A stretch of DNA of 64,000 nucleotides, from NCBI RefSeq assembly GCF_030247185.1, contig NC_080572.1:157355080-157419079 (forward strand), in the 5' to 3' direction. Numbering within the stretch: position 1 is the first letter of the stretch; each line of letters starts with the position of its first letter. The position numbers were made by a program, and so were the translations under genes. Source of the DNA: Malaya genurostris (Eukaryota; Arthropoda; Insecta; Diptera; Culicidae). Below the pieces are notes generated by a model. The model was not told where the DNA came from. It saw only the letters and a program-made list of their open reading frames with translations, and did not search any database. Below are positions 11,403 to 22,666 of this stretch, one piece after another.

Positions 11403-14400
11403 CTAATCTGACAGGTGACTATGAAACAATCGTTTAATCATGTTTCGAGATAAATGAAAGTCGAAGACATTGGAACAGTTGTTGAATATTCGGCACATAC
11501 TGGAGAACGGCTCATTATAACCATAATTTGTTCTTGCAACAGGTAATCTCAAAAAGGGGTGGGAACGAAGATTGCGTCGATGAATGTCGAGATTAATCAA
11601 TTGAAGGAGTTCGGGACAATCGATACGTGATTGAAGCAAATCAGCAACGAAAGTTGCCTTGGAGACATTCCGACGAACGAATAACCGATCAAGATCAATG
11701 AGCTTACAGCGATCTATGTAACTAGGAAGATTAGTAGGATCTCTCCATGGTAGGTTACGCAGGGCAAATCTAATAAATTTATGTTGAATAGCTTCGATCC
11801 GATCTATGTCGATTTGATAATAGGGTGACCAGACAACAGCTGAGTATTCAAGCGTAGAGCGGACTAGAGCACAATATAATGCTTTAAGACAATGTACATT
11901 GACAAAGCTCTTAGTAATGCGAAAGACGAAACCTAAAAGCTTAGAGGCCTTAGAGATCACATAATCGATATGACTTTTGAAATTCAACTTGGTATCAAGA
12001 ATGATACCTAAATCTTTAACGGTAGACTCTCGTTTCAGTACAATCTGCGAAATGTTATAGTCGTAGCTAAATAGCGAGTGTTTGCGAGTAAACGACGTAA
12101 CGGAACATTTCGAGGCATTTAGGACCATTCTATTGTCGTTACACCAGTTCACGAATGATTCAAGCTGTGACTGTAAAAATATAGTGTCGTCGGGCGATCG
12201 TACTAGATGATATAGCTTAAAATCATCTGCGAAAGATAGTTTGTGGCATTTCAATAGAAAGTTGAGATCATTGAGGTAGAGCAAGAATAAAAATGGTCCC
12301 AAGTGACTGCCTTGAGGGACTCCAGAACCTACAGCAAACGGTGATGTAATGCATTCACCGATTTTCACTAACATTTTCCGACCAATTAGATATGATTGGA
12401 GCCAGTTGAGTAAAGATCCACTGAATCCAAGTTTTTCGAGTTTAGCAACTGCAATTTGGTGGTTTATCTTATCGAAGGCTGCGGAGAAATCCGTATAAAT
12501 AGCGTCAACTTGAAGGCGTGCTTGTAGGGATGGAATTATAAAAGATGTATAAGACAATAAGTTCGTTATAGTTGATCGTTTTGGCATAAAACCGTGTTGT
12601 GTTTCCGAGATGTAGTTATTGCAGTTATGCTTGATGAAGTCCAGAACTATATTCTCAAGTATTCTCAAGTAACTTAGACACAGCGCATAGTGCGGCTATC
12701 CCACGATAATTAGATACATCAGCTTTATTTCCCTTCTTGAAAACCGGAAAAATATATGATGTTTTCCAAATATCCGGAAAAGTTCCTGAATTGAGTGAGA
12801 TATTAAACAGCATCGATAGTGGAATCAGAAGGCTGTTCGAGCACTTTTTCAATACCAGAGAAGGAATACCATCGGGCCCAGCGTTAGAAGATAGTTTCAT
12901 TTTCGAACACGCTTTATCAATCATAGCTGTCGTTATGATTGGATGGGGGCCAATCGGGAAACGACGAGGAACATTAATGATAGCTTTGGAGATCTGATCA
13001 TTCGATAAGGTTTCATCAGAGAATACATTGCTGAAATGTGATTTAAATAGGCTACAAATGTCAGGCAACACGGATGATTCAACGTCACCAAGAAACATCT
13101 GGTTGGGTAGTCCTGATTCCTTCCTCTGTTCGTTCACGTAGTTCCAGAAGCTTTTGGGGTTGATTTTTAAATTATTTTGTACACGAAGGAGGTGGGAATG
13201 AAATAACATTTTGTTCAGTCGCTTATAACGATTGTTGAGGAACATATAATACGATCTCAAATGGAGCGAAGGATGCTTCGATAGTTTTCTTAGAGCAGAA
13301 CGTTTAGCACGCTTATAACGTTTTAGGGTCAGATTGGACCATGGGGGATGGACAGAATCACGTCGAATATTTTTGGGTACAAATTGATCGATAGCATACG
13401 AAACTATATGGGACCATAACATAGCAATGAAATTGCAATCGCCATTAGTAAACAGGCTTCTCCAGTCTAGCGACAGCAAAAACTGATTCATTGCCTCGAA
13501 ATTTCCTCTCTTGAAATCGTAATATGTGCCTTCAGAAACGTTATTAAAAACGGTTGGCGTGTATGCAGGTATAGTGATTTGGAGAGGAGGGTGATGACGA
13601 CACATTTTAACCAGTGGCGTAGGAGCGATGGATATGGAACAAGTACTCGACAATTCATAACTGGCGAAGCAAAGATCCAGAAGGCGATTATTGCTATTAT
13701 AGTTATCATTTAGCTGAACTAAACCTGCGGTGTTGTAATCGTCCAGGAGTCGTAATGTAGTATGAGTTTTAGAAGAACATGAAGCATCCGGATAAAGATA
13801 TTTACTAGAACTGCGAGTCCATTTAATACCAGGTTGGTTGAAATCACCTAAGATCATAATTTTGTCATTTAAGCTCAATTTATCGCTTATCAATGAAAGG
13901 GAACTTAAGTGTTGTTCGATCAGATTCAAATCATTCACGCGATCAGGCGGAAAGTAAAGCACGCAAATGTACAATGTAAAGTGTGTGAACGAAAGAGCGA
14001 TCCAAACTTGCTCAACATTTTCACAGTTTGAGAGAGACACCAAGCGAGAATTGAATTTGGAGCGACAGGCAATAAGAATACCACCGCCGCTCTTTTTCAA
14101 ACTGTTTTGGTCGTTGCGATCAAGTCGGTATACGGAGTAGGAATTGCTGAAAATCTGCCTGGTTAACGTGTTATCATTTAACCAGGTTTCGGTAAAAGCA
14201 TAGATATCATACGCAGCATCAGAACAGGCCAGATAGTAGTCCACGAGAGAACGGTTCATTCCCCCAATATTCTGATAGTAGATGCTCAAACCAGTGTCTC
14301 TGTTAATGCATGAAACGGTGTCGGTGACAGAGGGTACAACAAGGGTGTGCGGGGGTGAGGGGTTAGACGAGTGAGACGTGTAGCGGCTGGAAACAAACGA

Positions 14401-14568
14401 GGTGATTGATTTTGCCTGCTGGTCCTGTGATAATTTAGCAATCTTTGGGGCAGGGGACGAGAGGGGCTCGATCGGCGTAGGGATATCGGTTGTGGTCGTA
14501 TAGCTGATTCTGTTCTCTGTTCTGGCTTGCGCTCTAAAAAAGAGGTGATTGTCACTCCATTCGGCCAA
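11403..14568 (-). pseudogene. LINE ORF2: AP-endonuclease and reverse transcriptase, frameshifted
   Basis: The upstream half (12655-14568) carries the apurinic-type endonuclease: IYYQNIGGMN, AFTETWLND, GGGILIACRSKF and ILGDFNQPGIKW. RT then starts with SSNAGPDGIPSLVLKK and NYRGIAAL. The downstream half (11403-12668) continues with GFMPKRSTITNLL, YTDFSAAFDKINH, GVPQGSHLGPFLFLLYLNDL, the active site SFADDFKLY and a full thumb/C-terminus. The two frames overlap at an exact 10-bp tandem duplication (12651-12660/12661-12670), which shifts the frame and brings an early stop. No other stop is seen. The ATG at 14568 overlaps ORF1 by ~280 bp; the endonuclease proper begins near 14290, so ORF2 may use that overlapping ATG or re-initiate. 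Confidence 0.85.
12651..12670. repeat. 10-bp tandem duplication disrupting ORF2
   Basis: ATTCTCAAGT occurs twice back to back. Ten is not a multiple of three, and the two ORF2 frames meet exactly here. Confidence 0.9.
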
Positions 14569-16124
14569 AAGTTAGGTGACGTAATATTTTGCTCAAAAGC
14601 TTGCGGAACACTTAATTTGAACGAAATGAAAGATAGCGGTCTGTCCTGGTACTGCCTAGCAAGCTTGATGCAAACAATGTGGCTACGATTACAATTAGTT
14701 TTAGAATGAACGTAGTTGGTAATATTTTCTTCTGTTTCGCTAGGTAAAAATTTGGTTAGATAGTACCAATTTCTATTGCTAGTGTTGCTAGGAATCTGAT
14801 TTGTCGGGGGGGCTACCAGAAGGGTAGTATTTTGCGTATTGACTGTAGCTTTGTTATTGATAATGGATTGCATGCGAGGTGTACAATTAGTTATTACCTG
14901 CTGATTACTAGTAGGGCCAATTTGGAACTGGGTTGGACCAACATATGGAATGTTGGAAATAACCGAAACCTGTCTAGCATTATTTAATGGTACTGTAGTG
15001 TATGAAGCATTGATGTTCGTGTTGTTTGCTTGCGACGAAATGAAACGGTGTCGTGTGGTAGGTCCGTAGTCGTGAGATTTACTTACAGCGTTGTCTGGAG
15101 CAGCGGGCCAACAAACAGCAGATGTAACCGGAATTGATTGCAGAGTGATTGTGTTACAGATGCTTGTCGAATTTGTACTAATGGTAGTAGCAGTGTTGGT
15201 TCGTGGTAGCAACGGATATATATTGACAGTGCCAGCGGTAGAGGTCATAGAAGTCGGTGTTGAATAATTAGTTTGAGCATTTGGGAGATGAGTTGTATCG
15301 GCAATGGTGGTTGACGGTGCTGATTGCACTTCTGTAGAAGTTGGAAGTGGAGGCGGATCGATATCATTGGTATAGTTGTTAGTTGTAGTTCGAAATGACG
15401 GCGACGGAAGATTGACGTTTTGAGTCGCGATGCTGTCGCCTGGTAGCATAGGTGTTGTGATCACAGTGGCATTATCATCACCGGGGAAGGTTATGAGATT
15501 GGTCGAACTATTGTTATTATTCGTATCTGAAACGAGCGGTATTATAGAATTGGAAGTGGATATGTTTGACATTGAAGCGTCGACTCTCGGAATTTTGTCC
15601 GGCTGCGATAAAGATGGTCTGCTGGTGCTGCTGGTTCGAGGCCGTTTATTGGTGTCTTCCAGTATGGATTCAAAAAGGCTAGTTAGGTTAAGCTGAAGAT
15701 CATCCAGCCGTTCGAGAAATGGAGTGCTGTCGTTTACATAACGTTCGGTTGTTTCCTTCGACCGATGAAAGCAGCCGGATCTAGTGCAAACATTTGAATA
15801 CATTCTGCAAAAAGACTGCATGGTGTCCGTCAAAGTACCGATCATCTTCAGAGCTGAAGTAGTGCGTTGGAGAGTTAATTGTATAGCTTCATCAGATAAC
15901 TCGTTGCGACTGGAGATTTCACGGCACGGGGGGCACAGCCAGAAAATTCCTGGGCATTCCCGAATGGATTTAGCTAGCGAGTTATTTAAGTTAACGCACT
16001 TTACGTGGAAACTTTTGAAGCAAAATCGGCAAACTATTTTGGTGCCTCGGGTGCTAGAGGAACCAAAACAAACAACTGCGTCGCATTTGCTTTTCACCAT
16101 AGTGTTGGTAGCGGCGTAAGGCAA
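14286..16124 (-). CDS. LINE ORF1 with PHD-like zinc finger
   Basis: A 612-residue open frame. Residues ~14-66 form a Cys/His cluster (CDAVVCFG, VCRFCFKSFHVKCVNLN, FWLCPPC) typical of the PHD-like finger in ORF1 of insect CR1/L2-type LINEs. The middle 300 residues are Ser/Thr/Asn/Pro-rich and look disordered. Residues ~455-530 (NWYYLTKFLPSETEENITNY, CIKLARQYQDRPLSFISFKL) look like the compact domain often found near the ORF1 end. The tail is Arg/Pro-rich. Likely role: RNA binding and particle assembly of the element. No stop or frameshift visible, so this ORF may still be expressible. It overlaps the first ORF2 ATG. Confidence 0.75.
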   Translation of the reverse strand: MPYAATNTMVKSKCDAVVCFGSSSTRGTKIVCRFCFKSFHVKCVNLNNSLAKSIRECPGIFWLCPPCREISSRNELSDEAIQLTLQRTTSALKMIGTLTDTMQSFCRMYSNVCTRSGCFHRSKETTERYVNDSTPFLERLDDLQLNLTSLFESILEDTNKRPRTSSTSRPSLSQPDKIPRVDASMSNISTSNSIIPLVSDTNNNNSSTNLITFPGDDNATVITTPMLPGDSIATQNVNLPSPSFRTTTNNYTNDIDPPPLPTSTEVQSAPSTTIADTTHLPNAQTNYSTPTSMTSTAGTVNIYPLLPRTNTATTISTNSTSICNTITLQSIPVTSAVCWPAAPDNAVSKSHDYGPTTRHRFISSQANNTNINASYTTVPLNNARQVSVISNIPYVGPTQFQIGPTSNQQVITNCTPRMQSIINNKATVNTQNTTLLVAPPTNQIPSNTSNRNWYYLTKFLPSETEENITNYVHSKTNCNRSHIVCIKLARQYQDRPLSFISFKLSVPQAFEQNITSPNFWPNGVTITSFLERKPEQRTESAIRPQPISLRRSSPSRPLPQRLLNYHRTSRQNQSPRLFPAATRLTRLTPHPRTPLLYPLSPTPFHALTETLV

Positions 16125-16760
16125 ATGTCAAAAATATGAGTACCCGAGAGAGACTGTGAGTGCTATCAACTTCGATAAACGCGGCAAGAATAGCAGCTGT
16201 ATGAGATGAAAACTTTTTATCACTAGCGCACTATATGTTTTATGGGACGGATAAAAACAGTCCACGGATGCGAAATATGCGTTATTACGATTAGCACTAC
16301 TGAAACTCAGAAGGTTTGTGGTGGTTTAACACTACTTGTGGGCAATTATTATAAGAGCGAAAAAGTAAACTTTTGTTGACTCGGAATACACTGAACCAAA
16401 AAAAGAGTAGCCAATAGAGGGGAAAAAAAGTTTGCGATATTTTAATTTTTTTATTCTATTGATTATAATTGATGTCGTTTAGGATAGCGGAAAATTTAAG
16501 ATATATATTTTTGTTCTTAATTGCTTGTAAAACGAAAATCAAACAATAATTTTTTTAAATTGTAGTTGGTTTCTTTTACCAATAATTGAAATTCTCTGTT
16601 TTTGTACAAATTTCTTGAGATTCTTTGAACGGATATATAATTTTGGTCATCAATACATTGTTTCTGGTAATGATTCCAATACTTTGAATCAAAAAAATGT
16701 ACATGTCATAGGTATAGAATTCGCTCAAACTTTAGAAAAATTTTCCGAGGCCCGGAGGGC
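16125..16760. other. LINE 5' UTR and AT-rich spacer
   Basis: The first part should be 5' UTR of the minus-strand LINE; no clear 5' boundary or target duplication was found. The rest (from about 16400) is AT-rich without recognisable features. Confidence 0.4.
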
Positions 16761-16806
16761 CGAATGTCATATACCAATCGATTCAGCTCGACGAACTGAG
16801 CAAATG

Positions 16807-16864
<58 letters not shown>

Positions 16865-16930
16865 TGTCTGTGTGTGTGTGTGTTGTCAACTAAGAGGTCG
16901 AGATCTCAGAGATGGCTGGACCGACTTTTT
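16761..16930 (+). repeat. Microsatellite-linked repeat: module A, (TG)n, module B
   Basis: Module A (ATATACCAATCGATTCAGCT, then CGACGAACTGAGCAAATGT) is followed by a TG array (16811-16882, a few interruptions) and module B (GAGATGGCTGGACCGACTTT). The same two modules recur at 18528-18730, and separately at 33529-33866, 34373, 39039 and 42931, always near TG/CA or TA arrays where complete. Confidence 0.75.
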
Positions 16931-17178
16931 GAGTTATACGAAGTTTTATGTCAAAATTTTCAGTTTTTGACAGTATCTGTCACAATTGACCTTGAAAACA
17001 GAATATATTTTCATACTTAGATTCCGCACGGTAATACCTATCCAACAAGCCATAGATTGTTAAAATCCGTCCATTTTTAACGGAGATATCGGAATTTTTG
17101 TGTAAGCGACTTTTTCCCCTATTCCAGCAGTAGAAGTTTTGAGCGCTGTCTGGCAAAGAAATACTTGGGAGTAACATA

Positions 17179-18293
17179 CACTCAGAAAAATCTTCACGTT
17201 AATGCTACGTGAAAACGTATGTGATTTTTATCCATAGAACTTTTCTTGTAATAATTATGTGATGTATAGATAGCACAGAATGAACTCATGAACTCTTAGT
17301 TCACCTTTGTATCACGTAATATCTATGTGACTATTTTCGTTGATTCTATATAATGTTTTTGTGAAATTTATACGAAGCTCATTTAAATTGTACTGTGAAA
17401 TTAATTTCATCTGAATTTACTTTTTACCAAAATTTCACTTAATAGTCTATATTAAATCCTAATTGTGTATGTTGGTACTAAAAACTAATAAATTACATAG
17501 TCTATTGGACAAAACATTGCGATAAATTTTGTTTGAACGCAGACATTCTGAAAATTTTACTTTTAAATTACATAAAATTTCGTTTCTGTTGAATCACTGG
17601 TGAAAATCCCTTCTAAGCAGCTAAACTGAAGCAAACGTTGTTTCCTTTAAGGAATGCATTCAGCTGGAACTAATAGTTCAGGATGTGATTTTGTTGATCC
17701 ACTTTCAGAAGATTGATGTGCTGGAAAACAATTTAGAGGTTTTGCCTTTTGGACTCCACTGTACAAAAAAAAAACAAAATTGAATTGTGTTTCAGTCTCG
17801 TATTTTTGATGCACAGAGTTCGCGTAATACCAATGGGTCATGCAAATAAATTGTTGAAGGTTGGTTTCGTCGAGCCATTCAGTAAACTCAAAAAATGGTA
17901 CATTTGCTTATAAATTATTCTGCTCGGTACTAATATTAGATCTGAAAGTATAATAAAAATTAGCTGTCGATAAAATCAATGAGCAATTGTTTACCCTAAA
18001 ATCATTGTGATAAATACCGTAGAAGGGCCAAAAAGGATTTGGCCTATGTTGATCGAAGTTTTTCAATAGACGCCATATTGCGAGCACCGAATGAACATGA
18101 CAAAATGAATTCAAGTATGTACGCGACACATAAAATATATGTGACAACAGCAATAATGCTGACATATGATTCATTTCATATTCAATCATGATCCGATGGT
18201 TGTTAAGAAGATCACGTAAACTCCGATGACAAAGCAATTTTGGGAATCTACGTGTTTTTTCACTTAAGGTTAACGTGTGGATTTTTTTGAGTG
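17179..18293. mobile_element. 1.1-kb MITE with ~45-bp TIRs and TA target site
   Basis: The left end CACTCAGAAAAATCTTCACG and the reverse complement of the right end CACTCAAAAAAATCCACACG align over about 45 bp with scattered differences; the next stretch (GTTAATGCTACGTGAAAA versus GTTAACCTTAAGTGAAAA) also matches. TA lies just outside both ends (17177-17178, 18294-18295), as for Tc1/mariner-type elements. The 1-kb interior has no transposase frame, so this is a non-autonomous element. Confidence 0.75.
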
Positions 18294-18527
18294 TAAAACA
18301 CGATTTTTTATACTGTTACATAGATTTGTTTCTAAGTACCCAAAAGACTGTGTACAGCATGATATTTTACCTCGGACTGATTTTAGCACGGTTCGTTTTT
18401 GGCAACATAATTGTTCGAATATGACATAAATAAACTAGATGATGGCAGCATTTTCGAATTGAAAGCAATTCCATAATTATATTCATTTAAACTACTTACA
18501 GCAATAAATTCTGGAAGAGCATAACAC

Positions 18528-18730
18528 CCATATACCATTCGAATCAGTTCGTCGAGATTAGCAAATGCGTGTGACAAATAATTTCACTCAATTTTTTTTT
18601 TGGTTTCTCCCAAACAAGGTTCCTGAATTATGTTTGGTTGCGACCTCTTATTCCGGAACTACAGGATGATATGTGAAACGAAATTAAAACTGTGTAACTA
18701 ATTTTCATCGTAGATGGCTGAACCGATCTA
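18528..18730 (+). repeat. Second A...B repeat with degenerate microsatellite
   Basis: Module A (ATATACCATTCGAATCAGTT, CGTCGAGATTAGCAAATG) is followed by a vestigial TG piece (GCGTGTGACA) and module B at about 18712 (AGATGGCTGAACCGATCT). Same order and orientation as 16761-16930, but without an expanded array. Confidence 0.65.
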
Positions 18731-20065
18731 AGATTCAAATGAAATCTAAGAATCATCTAAGATTCAGATGAAAAGTTTTAAGATTCTATAAAACATCTTG
18801 TTTTTCAGTCAAATCCAACTTTCGGTTTCGGAGATACAGGGTGATTAGTATAAAAATGTCTTTTTCACATAAATTAATCAGGTTTATTGGGTTAGCAGAT
18901 TTGGATAGTCGATAACCAAATAAACTTATTTCATTTTTGGTTGTATTCAGTTTTCGTTTCGGAAGGCACCCAAAAATTTAATTCGCCTTACGATTCCGCG
19001 AAAATGTCTACATTGATTTTCAAATATTTTGAAACAAATGTAAACTATACAGCTACTCAGGTGAATTTGTCTGACTTCGGCTACACCGATTTTCGAATTC
19101 CGGTTCCAGTATCGAATCGTTTGTCTAAGCTCAATCGTTTTCTCAAAAAAAGCCAAATCGAATTTCAGAAACAAAAGTTCAAATTAAAATAAATCCAATT
19201 TTATCCAATTCTGACTTCGAATCCTGGAATTGTAGGATGATGAATTTTAAAATTCAAAGCGATATAGAAGATGACAATCCCGAAAAGCTTTAAAGTTGGA
19301 CTCAAAAATATTGCAATTTATTCGTCATATGGTTTGGGTTATGCTGGATCCTGAATATCGGCTCTGGAAGTACCTTAAATTGCCGTGAACTCTAAAGTTG
19401 TAACCTTTGGCAAGGTTCCACCCTATAGCAATTGACCGGGTGTCAGTTTTGCTAAACAAAATTATTGTTGGTAAATGTAAATTTCACACAAGAAAAAGTT
19501 AGTTTTATATAAAGATAAAATTCAAGACAAAGTATCAATCTATTTTGAATTAAATTTTGATATCTGCTCGAGAACGTGTAAGTCGTCGTAGCGTCGCATT
19601 TGGAAAAAATAACAATAGATCCAAATTGCAGACAAAACGGTAAAAAGAACTGTTGTACCGTCTAGTGAGACCATTCATACGATCGAAAGCATACGGCGTT
19701 GGTATTAGTATTTCGTTATCATGCTAGTTCGAGAAAAAGAGAACAATCTTGAATGCAAGCAGAGCGGCAAAAATATACCATGTGTCGTCAAGTGGGACCA
19801 TTTGCTAATACCAACAGCCAATCAGGAGCTAGTTAGGTGAGTAACTAACTTCGAAATTCGAAGCTGTAAGATTAGGGACGGTAGGGGACTCTCTGGTTTG
19901 AGGCGTATTGAGAACATCGAAGATTCCAACCTGTACGATATGCGGGCCGAAATACACGACCGAGCGGCAATTCGGATGATCGCATGATCTGCCGAAGAAT
20001 CAAATATTGTTTGCCGAGCGAGGGCTATTGTGTCGGCCCAACATCCGAAGGGCAAACTCACTGGC
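18731..20065. other. Non-coding, with an imperfect ~128-bp repeat pair
   Basis: At 19609-19675 and 19739-19802 two diverged copies line up: GCAGACAAAACGGTAAAAA versus GCAAGCAGAGCGGCAAAAA, then GTCTAGTGAGACCATT versus GTCAAGTGGGACCATT. No gene is supported; the short frames at 18941 and 18947 are not convincing. Confidence 0.4.
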
Positions 20066-20073
20066 TATAAAAG
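20066..20073 (+). promoter_or_regulatory. Possible TATA box
   Basis: TATAAAAG, followed by two good splice-donor-like sites (GTAAGT near 20122, GTGAGT near 20592). No initiator TCA(G/T)T(T/C) lies at the expected distance and no coding exon follows, so this may be a remnant of an LTR or TE promoter. Weak call. Confidence 0.3.
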
Positions 20074-21071
20074 CCCTGTTCTGCCTAATTCGCGTCCTGT
20101 TTTTTCCTGGAGACCACTTGAAAGTAAGTCAATTCAGTGTGAAAGCCTAAAAGTCCGACCGCTAAAGGCGTCGTTTATTTGAAAAATTAAGTGGGAGATT
20201 GTTCGCGGAGATCGATCGTTAGTGATCTCAAATTAAATAACACCTCGTAAGTGCCATCGTTCTGTCCGGTGAGAAAAAAATAAAGCTCGGAAGTGCGAAA
20301 TAAGATTGGGTGTACAGAAGCGTCACCCCGAGACGGGTATCCGATAAAACCTCGCGATAAAAGTGCCTGTGTTAACGCCGGGAAGTACGGAATTAAAAGT
20401 GCGGAAAAGCGAGATTTATAATCCGTGCCAATAGTGAAACCCGCTCTAAAGTGAGTCGCTCCATCCGCGATCGTTTCCATCGGAGATAGTGCTAGGTGAA
20501 AAACCACGAGGAGTCCGACCAGAGGTAGTCGGCAGCCATTGAGCCTCTTCGACATCATCACGAGGAATCCGCCATCATCGACGCGACGACCAGTGAGTCA
20601 AGTTTTTATAATTTCTTTATTTCTTTAATTGCTTCATATATCCTGAATAAATTCTTAAATTTAACGGTACGTAATATTGTCCTGTTGCCACATTTCTTGC
20701 GTGCCCCGTACGATTGCTGTCGAGTCGTGGCCAAGTTGAGATTGGAGTGTCTCTTCGTAAGTTTCCCTATCGCGGTTGCCGACCCTGTGATAACGAGAAG
20801 GGTCTCGTGACGAGGCTAGCCGGCCATTAGTTACAAAGTGGAGCTAACTTCGACATCTCATGGAATGTTTAATCGATTGTCCCACTTTTAGATTCAAATT
20901 CGATCCGATTTGCAGTTTCGACATTACAGAGTTTACGTACATTACGCACATTGAAATATTGTCATGAAAACTGAAACACCGAAGAATATTCATGCAAAAA
21001 ACACATGCAGATTGATTAAAAAAAAGGTATCATCTCACTGCTAGGTGGATTAAGTACGTTTTTTTCAGTGC
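20074..21071. other. Non-coding, LTR- or leader-like GC-richer stretch
   Basis: Base composition up to about 20850 is clearly more GC-rich than the flanks, which fits a transposon leader or solo LTR, but no TG...CA boundaries or second LTR were found. Beyond 20850 it is AT-rich. Confidence 0.3.
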
Positions 21072-21155
21072 ATTTTATTTCTAGAAGTAGTACCTTTCCA
21101 ATGGTGAACAAATTTCTATAATCGGTTGACTAACAACAAAGTTATGGCTCGGTAA
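21072..21155 (+). repeat. 84-bp direct repeat, left copy
   Basis: Begins ATTTTATTTCTAGAAGTAGT and ends CTCGGTAA. The same 84 bp (two mismatches noticed) sits at 28873-28956 in the same orientation, so the pair brackets the R1-clade LINE and its 5-kb insertion. Confidence 0.8.
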
Positions 21156-21177
21156 TCAGGAATCAGAACAAATTGGC

Positions 21178-22666
21178 TCAAATGCAATTCAGTTTTGAGT
21201 CAAGAATAACCTCGACATATTTAACTTGATCGACCACAGTGACCTCGGAACCGTAGAACTGTAACGGGCGAGCTCCTGTGATTATCCTACGATGAGTGAA
21301 AAGCACAGTTGATGTTTTGTCCGAATTTACAGATAATCCAACCTGACAACACCGTTGTTCAACAGATCGCAGGGCTTGCTGCATTAAATCAAAGAGAGTG
21401 TTAATGCTTATACCGGTCATCAATATATGATAATCGTCGGCAAAACCATAAGTCGGAAATCCAAGGTTATTAAATTTCCTTAACAAACCATCAGCGACTA
21501 GGTTCCATAAAACTGGGGATAGTACACCACCTTGAGGACACCCACAGACACTCAGCTTTCTAATCTCTGCTTGCCGAAGCGATGAACAAAGAAGTCGATT
21601 GCTAAGCATTGCGTGTATCCAGTTTGTGATACTTGAAGATATGCCATGACCACGGGCTGCTTCCAGAATTGAATTGAAAGATACGTTATCAAAGGCACCT
21701 TCAATATCTAGGAAAACTCCCAAGCAAGATTGCTTTTGTGAGAAAGCTTTTTCAATGTTGTACACAACATCATGTAACAGGGTTGTAGTGGACTTTCCAC
21801 GCTGGTAAGTATGTTGCATTCCATGTAGCGGATGCACGCCCAGACTAACATTCCTGGTATAGGGATCGACTATGCGTTCTACTGTTTTAAGATGAAATGA
21901 GCTAAGATTGATAGGCCTGAAACTCTTCGCTTCCTCATAAGTGTCGCGAAGTAAGTATTTTCTTCAAAACATGTTTGAAATGTTCATACCCTTTCTGCAG
22001 TAACACTGGGAAAACTCCATCCTTTCCAGGAGACTTGTACGGAGCAAAACTCTCAACTGCCCATTTGACCGATTCAATCGTCACAACGCTTCGAGCAAAG
22101 GCCCAAGAATCGTAACTATCTGAAAAAGTCTCGGGAAGAGCTGTCGGTGATAGATCCATACATCCTGGAAAGTGAGTGTTAAAAAGATAGTAAAGTACAT
22201 CACCTTCATCAGAAAAGTGTTCATCATCTGAAGTTCTTATGAAACTGACATTAAAGTCCTTAGACTTCGAAAGTAACTTATTTAATCTGCTAGCCTCGTT
22301 GAGACTAGAGACATTTGTGCAGAGGCTTTTCCAACTACTTCGCTCAGACGATCGAAGAGCATTTTTGTAAGCCCTTCGAACCGACACGAATGCCTCTGAC
22401 CCATCTCTGCGTCGGTGGTTCCAAGCTCTTCTGCATAGTTTCTTCAGTCTAGCAAGTTCAGCATTCCGCCAAGGAGTTCCTCTAGTAGCTCGCACAATAC
22501 TAAGTGGACAAGCCTCTTCATATGCTGCAACTATGAGTGAGTTTGTCTCGTCGACAACATTTTCCAAATCAATTGGGGTTTCAATTGTTGGATGGTATCC
22601 GTAAAATGTAGTCACCAAGCCCTCTTCATAGAGGTCCCAGTTTGTAGATTTGGGATTACGATATAT
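21178..22666 (-). pseudogene. R1-clade LINE: linker and reverse transcriptase
   Basis: From high to low coordinate: linker (TRGTPWRNAELARLKKL, RRAYKNALRSSERSSWKSLC), RT start (SFAPYKSPGKDGVFPVLLQK), a frameshift near 21940 with loss of some RT sequence, then SFRPINLSSFHLKTVERIVD, HTYQRGKSTTTLLH, VFLDIEGAFDNVSF, GCPQGGVLSPVLWNLVADGL and YGFADDYHIL. It stops abruptly after DSKLNCI, so thumb and C-terminus are missing. The HAMLSNRLLCSSL-type spacing is characteristic of R1 LINEs. It joins in frame with the endonuclease piece at 27651 once the 5-kb insertion is ignored. Confidence 0.8.

Larger units (their letters stand above)
10827..16124 (-). mobile_element. Nearly complete CR1/L2-type LINE
   Basis: Minus-strand element with a (TATT)n-type tail (10827-10855), a ~550-bp 3' UTR, ORF2 (11403-14568, one frameshift) and a complete ORF1 (14286-16124). 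The 5' UTR must extend above 16124, probably to about 16400, but the exact 5' end is not visible. PHD-like ORF1 plus endonuclease/RT ORF2 without RNase H suggests the CR1/L2 side of the LINE tree. It looks younger than the surrounding LINEs because only one break is visible. Confidence 0.85.

Noticed and set aside
16615..17020. Cys/Val-rich frames
   Set aside because: Translation of the TG array.
20060..20860. Solo LTR of a BEL/Pao element
   Set aside because: GC-richer with a TATA box, but no paired ends, target duplication or second copy could be found.
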